14,815 nucleotides of DNA from DASTHG01 sp041498155 (GTDB lineage: Bacteria > Gemmatimonadota > Gemmatimonadetes > Gemmatimonadales > GWC2-71-9). A model generated the notes under the pieces. The model was not told the origin of the DNA. It worked only from the letters and a program-made list of their open reading frames with translations, and did not search any database. Every line of letters starts with the position of its first letter. The stretch's first letter is position 1. The position numbers and the translations under genes were made by a program. This document shows, piece by piece, positions 1 through 5,649 of this stretch. The DNA lies in NCBI GenBank assembly GCA_041498155.1, contig JBGQHV010000068.1, positions 1 through 14,815 on the forward strand, read 5' to 3'.

Positions 1-78
1 GAGGAAGACGGCGAGGCCGACCAGTGCCGCGAGCACGGCGCAGGCGAATCCCACCACGTACCCGATGATGCTCTTCAT
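1..78 (-). CDS. Small membrane protein, N-terminal fragment (cut by window edge)
   Basis: Only the first 26 codons are visible. They begin with ATG at position 78 and read MKSIIGYVVGFACAVLAALV and onward, one continuous hydrophobic segment after a single lysine. This fits a transmembrane helix or an uncleaved signal anchor; there is no lipobox cysteine in a convincing place. A good Shine-Dalgarno GGAG lies 6 nt upstream, which supports the start. The gene follows tRNA-Leu on the same strand with 11 nt between them and may share its transcript. The family cannot be named from so short a fragment. Candidates include a small inner-membrane protein or the anchor of a larger one. Confidence 0.6.
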   Translation of the reverse strand, partial: MKSIIGYVVGFACAVLAALVGLAVFL

Positions 79-84
79 GCGTCA

Positions 85-88
85 CTCC
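85..88 (-). promoter_or_regulatory. Shine-Dalgarno site abutting the tRNA 3' end
   Basis: On the minus strand GGAG lies 6 nt before the ATG at position 78 and only one base beyond the tRNA discriminator base at 90. If the small gene is read from the tRNA transcript, tRNA 3' processing would leave an mRNA with an 11-nt leader that starts at the ribosome binding site. Confidence 0.6.
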
Positions 89-89
89 A

Positions 90-173
90 TGCCCGGGGCA
101 GGACTCGAACCTGCATGGGGTTGCCCCCAAGGGATTTTAAGTCCCTTGCGTCTACCGATTTCGCCACCCGGGC
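90..173 (-). tRNA. tRNA-Leu (anticodon UAA)
   Basis: An 84-nt class II tRNA folds cleanly by eye. The 7-bp acceptor stem pairs GCCCGGG with CCCGGGC, followed by discriminator A. The D-arm has stem GCG/CGC. The anticodon stem AGGGA/TCCCT holds the loop CTTAAAA, which gives anticodon UAA (plus-strand positions 137-139). A long variable arm, TGGGG-GCAA-CCCCA, is typical of Leu. The T-arm is GCAGG-TTCGAGT-CCTGC. The 3' CCA is not encoded. It would read UUA codons, and UUG by wobble, which are rare in a G+C-rich genome. It sits between galK, whose stop is 6 nt upstream, and a small membrane-protein gene. Confidence 0.97.
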
Positions 174-179
174 GCACCG

Positions 180-1343
180 CTATTCTAACTCCACCCGCTC
201 ACGCCGTGCGCCCGCACCGGCATGCACGGCGGTCATCGCCGGCTCGCGACCATACGCCCGTTTGAACGCCCGATTCACCGCCCCGATGATCGCCAACTCT
301 CGGACCGTCGTGTCCCGCTGCCCAGCGCCCACGAGGACGATGACGCAGCCGCCCCACCCGGCACCGGTGAGCCGTGCGCCCCACGCCCCGGCGCGGCGCG
401 CGGCGCGCACCACCAAATCCAGCTCCGGCGCGCTGCACTCGTAGCGCAGGCGACAGGATTCGTGGGAGGCATCCAGCTCCAGACCGAAGCGCCGGATCCG
501 ACCACGCGCCAACAGCTCCGCTCCGGAGCGGGTGCGCGCGGTCTCGGTCACCACATGGATCGCGCGGGAACGGAGGGGCTCATCCAAGAGCCTCCGGAGT
601 GCCGCCACCCGACGGAGGGGCCAGTCCGCCAGGTGCGTCAGGCCCGGCTCGGTGCCCTGCAGGATCTGCAGCGCCGCCTCGCACTCGGCTCGCCTGGCGT
701 TGAACGCGCCCTTAGCCAGATCATGACGCACGCCGGTATCGAATAAGAGGAAGCGCGCGCGCACCGGGATCGCCCGGGTACGACCGGTGGCGCATTCGAT
801 CAACAAGGCATGGCCGGCGCGACCGCGGGCCGCGATGGTCTGGTCCATGATGCCGCACCGCACACCGACCTGCTCGGCCTCGGCCCGATGCGCGACGCTT
901 ACCAGATCCTGGATCGACACCTCGGCGCCGGCGAGGTCGGCGAAGGCCCGGGCCACCGAAACGGTCAGAGCCGCCGACGACGACAAGCCCCCGCCGACCG
1001 GGACGTCGCTCGCCACCGCCAGACGGATCCCCTGCGGGGCGCTACCGAGGGCGGCCAGCTCGCGCTGGACGCCGACCACGTAACCCGCCCAGCCGTCCGG
1101 CAGCGCGCCGTCCCACCGGATGCGCTGCGCGAGTCCATCGCGCAACGACACGAGGTCGAGCCAGCCGGGCTCCCCGGGCCCCACCGCCGCGGTGGTGCGC
1201 GCGGCGATCGCCATCGGCAAGACCGGCCCGCCGTTGTAGTCGGTATGCTCACCCAACAGGTTCACGCGACCCGGAGCGCTCGCGGCATGCGTGGGTGAGT
1301 GCCCGAACGCCGCTCGGAATAGAGCTATCGCTTGCGCTCGCAT
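180..1343 (-). CDS. galK: Galactokinase
   Basis: A cytoplasmic GHMP-family kinase that phosphorylates galactose to galactose-1-phosphate with ATP, the first Leloir step. It has 387 residues against about 380 for E. coli GalK. The galactokinase signature GRVNLLGEHTDYNGG is at residues 25-39. The GHMP ATP-binding loop GGGLSSSAA is near 115-123. GIMDQ places the catalytic Asp at 167, close to Asp174 of E. coli. The C-terminal GHMP motif GAGWGGC is at 327-333. I chose the ATG at 1343 because the signature then begins about 24 residues in, as usual; the reading frame extends to 1448 but that part looks non-coding. The SD is weak. No galT, galE or sugar transporter is adjacent. The stop codon lies 6 nt before tRNA-Leu on the same strand. 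Confidence 0.95.
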   Translation of the reverse strand: MRAQAIALFRAAFGHSPTHAASAPGRVNLLGEHTDYNGGPVLPMAIAARTTAAVGPGEPGWLDLVSLRDGLAQRIRWDGALPDGWAGYVVGVQRELAALGSAPQGIRLAVASDVPVGGGLSSSAALTVSVARAFADLAGAEVSIQDLVSVAHRAEAEQVGVRCGIMDQTIAARGRAGHALLIECATGRTRAIPVRARFLLFDTGVRHDLAKGAFNARRAECEAALQILQGTEPGLTHLADWPLRRVAALRRLLDEPLRSRAIHVVTETARTRSGAELLARGRIRRFGLELDASHESCRLRYECSAPELDLVVRAARRAGAWGARLTGAGWGGCVIVLVGAGQRDTTVRELAIIGAVNRAFKRAYGREPAMTAVHAGAGARRERVELE

Positions 1344-1347
1344 GGGT

Positions 1348-1376
1348 TTGACAAGGTTCCGGACGAATGGTACCGT
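1348..1376 (+). promoter_or_regulatory. Candidate sigma70-type promoter for the FadL-like gene
   Basis: A perfect -35 TTGACA (1348-1353) is followed after 17 nt by TACCGT (1371-1376), a weak -10 that keeps the T, A and final T. Transcription would start near 1383, leaving a leader of about 44 nt before the ATG at 1427. The site lies in the 83-nt gap between divergent galK and the FadL-like gene. A minus-strand TACCAT overlaps it, but I see no convincing -35 for galK. Confidence 0.5.
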
Positions 1377-1412
1377 AAGCCAGCCAGTTGCACCATCTCC
1401 TGTCCCGATTCT

Positions 1413-1425
1413 CGGAGATCCTCCG
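1413..1425 (+). promoter_or_regulatory. Hairpin containing the Shine-Dalgarno of the FadL-like gene
   Basis: CGGAG (1413-1417) and CTCCG (1421-1425) form a 5-bp stem with a 3-nt loop that ends two bases before the ATG at 1427. The 5' arm contains the GGAG ribosome binding site, 9 nt from the start. An upstream ATCTCC (1395-1400) can pair with GGAGAT (1414-1419) instead, so two exclusive pairings both mask the SD. Short G+C-rich stems like these can arise by chance. Confidence 0.35.
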
Positions 1426-1426
1426 T

Positions 1427-2785
1427 ATGCGTTTCGCCCGGTATGCACTGCTCCTCTCCATCGGCGTCCCGGCCGCGCTCACCGCCCAGGGCTTCGCGGT
1501 CAATGAGCTCGGCACGTGCAGCATGGGCCGCGGCGGTGTTTCAGGCGCGAGCCCGTGCGCCGACGGGTCCGCCATCTGGTACAACCCCGCCGGGCTCGCC
1601 GGCCTCACGGGCACGCATTTCAGCGTCGGCGGGACGTTGATCGCCCCGCACGGCGGCTTCACCGACGACTTCTTCGGCGTCAAGACCGACATGCTGCACC
1701 AGACGTTCGTGGTGCCGAACGTCTATCTGGCGCGCCAGCTCGGGAAGGGGCTGGGGGCCGGCGTCGGCTTCTTCGCGCCGTATGGGCTGGGCACGAAATG
1801 GCCGACGGATTTCAACGGCCGCTTCGACGCCTACAACACCCAGCTGCGGTCATTCTACATTCAGCCGACCGTGGGTTATCAGGTCACGAGCTGGCTCAGT
1901 CTCGGCCTGGGCGTCGCCTACATTCACAGCACGGTCGAGCTGCATCAGCGCGCCGACCTGTCCCAGCAGCCGGTCCCGAGCTTCTTCGGCCTCCCACCAG
2001 GAGTCACGTTCGCCACCATCGGCGTGCCGACGAACAGCGATTTCGCCGACGCCACGTTGAAGGCGAGTGGCAACGGCATCGCGTTCAACGGCGGGATCAA
2101 GATCAAAGTGAACGACCGACTCACGATCGGCGGCCACTTCATCACGCGCAAGACGATCAAGTACAAGGGCGACGCCACGTTCACTCAGGTGCCGACGGGT
2201 CTCGTTCTGGCCCCCGCCCCACCGCTGATCCCGAGCGCCGTGCCCCTCGACCTCGTGCTCGCTGCACAGTTCCTGCCCGACAGCGCGCTCAGCGCCGGAT
2301 CGGCGAGCACCGATATCACCATGCCGGATCAGGGCATCATCGGCTTCGCGTACAAGGCGAGCGAGCGCTGGATGGTCATGGCGGATTACCAACAGATCGT
2401 GTGGGGCTGGTTCAACAGCCTCACGATCGATTTCGCGAATCCCAAGACTCCCGATCGCACCCAGTACGAGGGGTACAAGGACAGCCACGCGGTCCGGCTC
2501 GGCGTGGAGTTCCAGCAGAGCGCCAAGACCACTATCCGGGCGGGATACCTGCATCACTCCGCGGGCGCTCCCGTTCAGACCGTGACGCCGCTGCTGCCCG
2601 AAGGCCCGCGCAACGAGTTCACGATCGGAATTGGCGCGCAGCTGTCCAGCGGGCTCCACCTCGATGCCGCGTACCAGCTCATCCTGCAGCAAGATCGGCG
2701 CGGACGCGCGGGCACCACGTTCAACAACGGGCTGTACACATTCGGGGCGAACCTGTTCGGCGCCGGCCTGTCCTACACGTTCTGA
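1427..2785 (+). CDS. FadL/OmpP1/TodX-family outer-membrane transport protein
   Basis: Probably a 14-strand outer-membrane beta-barrel that carries long-chain fatty acids or other hydrophobic molecules across the outer membrane. It has 452 residues. The signal peptide MRFARYALLLSIGVPAALTA is followed by QGF, with likely cleavage after Ala20. The N-terminal hatch region shows the family pattern, Gly/Ala-rich, then DGSAIWYNPAGLAGL at residues 46-60. Cys31 and Cys44 in the hatch could form a disulfide. Alternating aromatic and polar beta-strands follow, and the protein ends in YTF with a C-terminal Phe, as expected for barrel assembly by BamA. I chose the ATG at 1427, not 1388, because it has an SD and starts the signal peptide directly. 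The SGNH lipoprotein gene follows after 19 nt, probably in the same operon. The substrate cannot be read from the sequence. Confidence 0.9.
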   Translation: MRFARYALLLSIGVPAALTAQGFAVNELGTCSMGRGGVSGASPCADGSAIWYNPAGLAGLTGTHFSVGGTLIAPHGGFTDDFFGVKTDMLHQTFVVPNVYLARQLGKGLGAGVGFFAPYGLGTKWPTDFNGRFDAYNTQLRSFYIQPTVGYQVTSWLSLGLGVAYIHSTVELHQRADLSQQPVPSFFGLPPGVTFATIGVPTNSDFADATLKASGNGIAFNGGIKIKVNDRLTIGGHFITRKTIKYKGDATFTQVPTGLVLAPAPPLIPSAVPLDLVLAAQFLPDSALSAGSASTDITMPDQGIIGFAYKASERWMVMADYQQIVWGWFNSLTIDFANPKTPDRTQYEGYKDSHAVRLGVEFQQSAKTTIRAGYLHHSAGAPVQTVTPLLPEGPRNEFTIGIGAQLSSGLHLDAAYQLILQQDRRGRAGTTFNNGLYTFGANLFGAGLSYTF

Positions 2786-2804
2786 GCGAGAGGCACTGAC
2801 TGAT

Positions 2805-4037
2805 ATGCTTCGGACCACCAAGCTGATCGGGGCGGCGGCGCTGGGACTCCTTGTGGGCGTCGGCGCGTGCCACAACGACAAACTGTTGCGACCCGCGGCG
2901 ATCACACCCGTCGATCCGCTGTTCGAGCGCTACGTCGCGATGGGCAACTCGATTACGGCGGGATTCCAATCGGGCGGGATCAACGACAGCACGCAGCTGC
3001 AGTCGTACGCCAACCTGCTCGGCAAGCAAATGCAGACGCCGTTCTTCATGCCGTTGTTGAACCGCCCCGGCTGTCCTCCACCGATCGATTCGGTGTTCCG
3101 GGCCGCCGGACCGCACCGTGTCGGTGGCGGCACGGCGGCGACCTGCGCGCTGCGGCGAGCGCAGTCGGTTCCGCCACCCTGGATCAGCGATGTCGCCGTG
3201 CCCGGCGCCGAGGTTATGGACGGCACCAACAACCTCGACACGGCGTCGAATCCGAACACACTGACCACCCTGATCCTGGGAGGGCTGACGCAAAGCCAGA
3301 TGATGCGGCGCGCCAACCCAACCTTCATCACCGTCTGGCTCGGCAACAACGATGTGCTCGGCGCCGCCACCAATGCGGCGAATGCGGGTGACTCGACCAA
3401 GATCACCGACAGCACGCTGTTCGCCAACCGGTACAAAGCCGCACTCGATTCGATCGACGCGACCCCGGCCAGCGGCAAGGGCGTCTTGATCGGCGTGGCG
3501 AACGTGACGCTCGTGCCGTTCTTCTCGCAGGGCCAGGTGTACTTCTCGATCAAGAACACCACGGCCAACTTCCCTCCGAATTTCATCGTCGGACCCAACT
3601 GCGCCCCCAGCTCCTTGGGAGGCAAAGGCGACTCGGTACTGGTGCCGTTCCAGTTCGGCCTGACACTCGTCGGAACCGCCGCAGCCGACCCGTTGAACAC
3701 CTACACCCTGTCCTGCACCGAGCCACAGACGGTGCAGCCAGCCGAGCTGCTGCGGCTGGTCCGGGCCGTGACGCAGTACAACGCCACGATCTCGGCTCAG
3801 GCGACGGCCCGCGGATACGCCTACATCGATCCCAACGCGCTGTTTACGGCCCTCCCGGCCGGCTCGATCCCTCCCTTCCCCACCACGGCGGGCCCGAGCG
3901 CGGTGACGGCGCCGTTCGGAGCGTTCTTCAGCCGGGACGGCGTCCACCCCTCGGCGGCGTCGCACAAGCTCCTCGCCAACGCGCTCATCCAGGCGATCAA
4001 CGCGAAATACGGCACCACCGTCGCGCCGATCCCCTGA
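2805..4037 (+). CDS. SGNH/GDSL-family hydrolase lipoprotein
   Basis: A predicted secreted esterase or lipase of 410 residues. The N-terminus is a lipoprotein signal with lipobox VGAC, so Cys22 would be lipidated. SGNH block I reads AMGNSITAG with nucleophile Ser49; the usual GDS is GNS here. Block II may be DVAVPGA. Block III is LGNNDV, residues 179-184, with Asn182 as the likely oxyanion residue. Block V is DGVHPSAASH, with Asp378 and His381 completing the triad. Four further cysteines could form extracytoplasmic disulfides. The ATG at 2805 has GAGAGG about 11 nt upstream and starts 19 nt after the FadL-like stop. The pairing suggests surface ester hydrolysis with uptake of the product through the FadL-like barrel; this is inference. 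Substrate unknown. Confidence 0.88.
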   Translation: MLRTTKLIGAAALGLLVGVGACHNDKLLRPAAITPVDPLFERYVAMGNSITAGFQSGGINDSTQLQSYANLLGKQMQTPFFMPLLNRPGCPPPIDSVFRAAGPHRVGGGTAATCALRRAQSVPPPWISDVAVPGAEVMDGTNNLDTASNPNTLTTLILGGLTQSQMMRRANPTFITVWLGNNDVLGAATNAANAGDSTKITDSTLFANRYKAALDSIDATPASGKGVLIGVANVTLVPFFSQGQVYFSIKNTTANFPPNFIVGPNCAPSSLGGKGDSVLVPFQFGLTLVGTAAADPLNTYTLSCTEPQTVQPAELLRLVRAVTQYNATISAQATARGYAYIDPNALFTALPAGSIPPFPTTAGPSAVTAPFGAFFSRDGVHPSAASHKLLANALIQAINAKYGTTVAPIP

Positions 4038-4070
4038 CGCGAACCACGTGGCGGCCCTGGGGTAACGAGG

Positions 4071-4101
4071 ACGGCACCCGGCATCTGCCGGGTGCCGTTC
4101 T
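4071..4101 (+). terminator. Strong rho-independent-like hairpin after the SGNH lipoprotein gene
   Basis: A perfect 12-bp stem pairs ACGGCACCCGGC (4071-4082) with GCCGGGTGCCGT (4087-4098) around the tetraloop ATCT. It is followed by the short T-rich stretch TTCTGT, starting within the stem. It lies 33 nt after the lipoprotein stop codon. The T-tract is poor, so termination may be partial. The next gene's ATG is at 4105, 6 nt after the stem, leaving no room for a normal SD. Confidence 0.7.
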
Positions 4102-4104
4102 GTA

Positions 4105-5649
4105 ATGCGCGACTACGCTCCGCTGCTCCTGCTCTGCGCCGCCGCGGCGTTCGCCCCGCCGGCCACACTCCCGGCCCAGGCCGTGGAGCGCAGCGACACG
4201 CCACGCCGCGGCGCGCTGCGCGTCACGTTCGACCCCCGCATCATGACGTGGGAAGAGGAGTTCACAGCGACCGGCCGGCAGCCACTCGGCGCGGCGTTTG
4301 CGGGCGACTCCATCACGCAGTGGCGGCCCGCCCTGGCGCTCGCCGAGCAGAACGTCCGGGCGGCCACGGGCCTCGCGGGATATGTCGCACGCCTGGGCGG
4401 CAGCCTGCTGGCCGTTCGCGCCGAACGCCGGGTGATGCCGATCGGCTTCGAATACGGGATCACGCGACGCCTGTCGCTCGGCGTGACGGTGCCGATCGTA
4501 CGCGTGTCGGTGCGAGAGCGGTTCCGCGCGAACCCGGCCGGATCGAACCTCGGCGCGCTCCCCGACACCGCCGGGTACACCGCGTTCTTCAGCGACCTGA
4601 GCACGGCGCTCACCCAGCTCAACGACAGCATCACGGCGGGCGCGTACGGCTGCCCAGGCAGCCCCGCGTGCCTGCGAGCCCAGGCGCTGCTTGCCCAGGG
4701 CCAAACGCTCGCCTCCGCCCTCGCGAACGCCGTGCACGGCAACCCGGACACCGCCGCACTGTTCCTCCCGACCGCCGGGTCGGAGGCGGGCCGCACGCTG
4801 CTGACCATCGTGACGGGGTTGGGGCGCGCCCTGGCCGACACATTTCACATCGCCGCGTTTTCCGGCGACTCCTTCCCGCTCCCGGCGGTTCCTGTGCCCG
4901 GGGACGCCGCGGCCGGATTCCTCGATACCCGCCTGAGCGCGCTCGGTCTGTCGCCGTTCGGCAACACGCTGCGACGGCTGCGGTTCTTCGCGGGCGATGT
5001 GGAGGTCACCGCCAAGTACCGCGTCCTCGCCCGGGACAGCTACGCCGCTACCGCGGCCCTCGTGGTTCGCCTGCCCACGGGGCATCAGGATTCTCCCAAT
5101 GACCCATTCGACCTGGCGACCGGCGACCACCAGACCGATCTCGAGGGCCGATTCACCGGAGAGGTGACGCTGCTGCACCGCTTGTGGCTGAACCTCTCTG
5201 TACGTGGGGCGCGCCAGCTGCCGGGACAGCGCGAGCGGCGCATCGGTCCCACAGACCAGCCGTTCCTTCCCGCCACCACGCTCGCGCGGTTGCGCTGGGA
5301 TCCGGGTGACTATGTGGCGGTGGACGCCGCGCCCCTCTTCAAGTTTTCGCGCTTCTTCGCCGCCGGCATCACCTTCGGCTACTACACGCAGGGCCGCGAT
5401 CGCTACGCGTTTCTCTCGCCCCAGGACTCCATCGACGTGGCCGGACGGGTGGGTGGGCCGGTGTCCGCCGCCGTGCTCGAGCCAGGAACGGGGATCCGCC
5501 AAGCCCGGGTGGGTGTGGCCGCGACGTTTTCGGGCCCCCGGCTCGAAGGCGGTTTTTCGGTGGAGCGAACGATCAGCGGCGCGGGCGGCCTGGTGCCGGT
5601 CGCGACGGTGTTCCGGATCGTGATCCGGGAGTCGTTCCTGCTGTTCTGA
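4105..5649 (+). CDS. Outer-membrane beta-barrel protein of unknown function
   Basis: A predicted outer-membrane protein of 514 residues. The N-terminus MRDYAPLLLLCAAAAFAPPA and the following LPAQA form a signal peptide, with cleavage near residues 24-26. The mature part shows amphipathic strands such as FEYGITRRLSLGVTVPIVRV and FFAAGITFGYYTQ, and it ends in SFLLF with a C-terminal Phe. The segment EVTAKYRVL followed by LVVRLPTGHQ resembles the MetA-type phenol-degradation/transporter barrel family, a weak resemblance by eye. A mid-protein insert near residues 150-240 is Ala- and Leu-rich and carries a CPGSPAC pair of cysteines. The ATG sits immediately after the terminator-like hairpin and has no SD, yet it alone gives an intact signal peptide. 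The 3' end overlaps recN by 77 nt in the convergent direction. Confidence 0.72.
   Translation: MRDYAPLLLLCAAAAFAPPATLPAQAVERSDTPRRGALRVTFDPRIMTWEEEFTATGRQPLGAAFAGDSITQWRPALALAEQNVRAATGLAGYVARLGGSLLAVRAERRVMPIGFEYGITRRLSLGVTVPIVRVSVRERFRANPAGSNLGALPDTAGYTAFFSDLSTALTQLNDSITAGAYGCPGSPACLRAQALLAQGQTLASALANAVHGNPDTAALFLPTAGSEAGRTLLTIVTGLGRALADTFHIAAFSGDSFPLPAVPVPGDAAAGFLDTRLSALGLSPFGNTLRRLRFFAGDVEVTAKYRVLARDSYAATAALVVRLPTGHQDSPNDPFDLATGDHQTDLEGRFTGEVTLLHRLWLNLSVRGARQLPGQRERRIGPTDQPFLPATTLARLRWDPGDYVAVDAAPLFKFSRFFAAGITFGYYTQGRDRYAFLSPQDSIDVAGRVGGPVSAAVLEPGTGIRQARVGVAATFSGPRLEGGFSVERTISGAGGLVPVATVFRIVIRESFLLF

Noticed and set aside
90..173. tRNA-Leu as an integration site for a mobile element
   Set aside because: No integrase, no duplicated tRNA 3' end and no phage-like genes are visible in the window.
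1516..2799. Open frame of 427 codons inside the FadL-like gene in another frame
   Set aside because: Arg-rich frame shadow with no signal peptide or motif. The FadL frame is supported by SD, signal peptide and C-terminal Phe.
2721..3965. Open frame of 414 codons opposite the SGNH lipoprotein gene
   Set aside because: Antisense shadow rich in Arg and Gly. The sense strand has a lipobox and all SGNH blocks.
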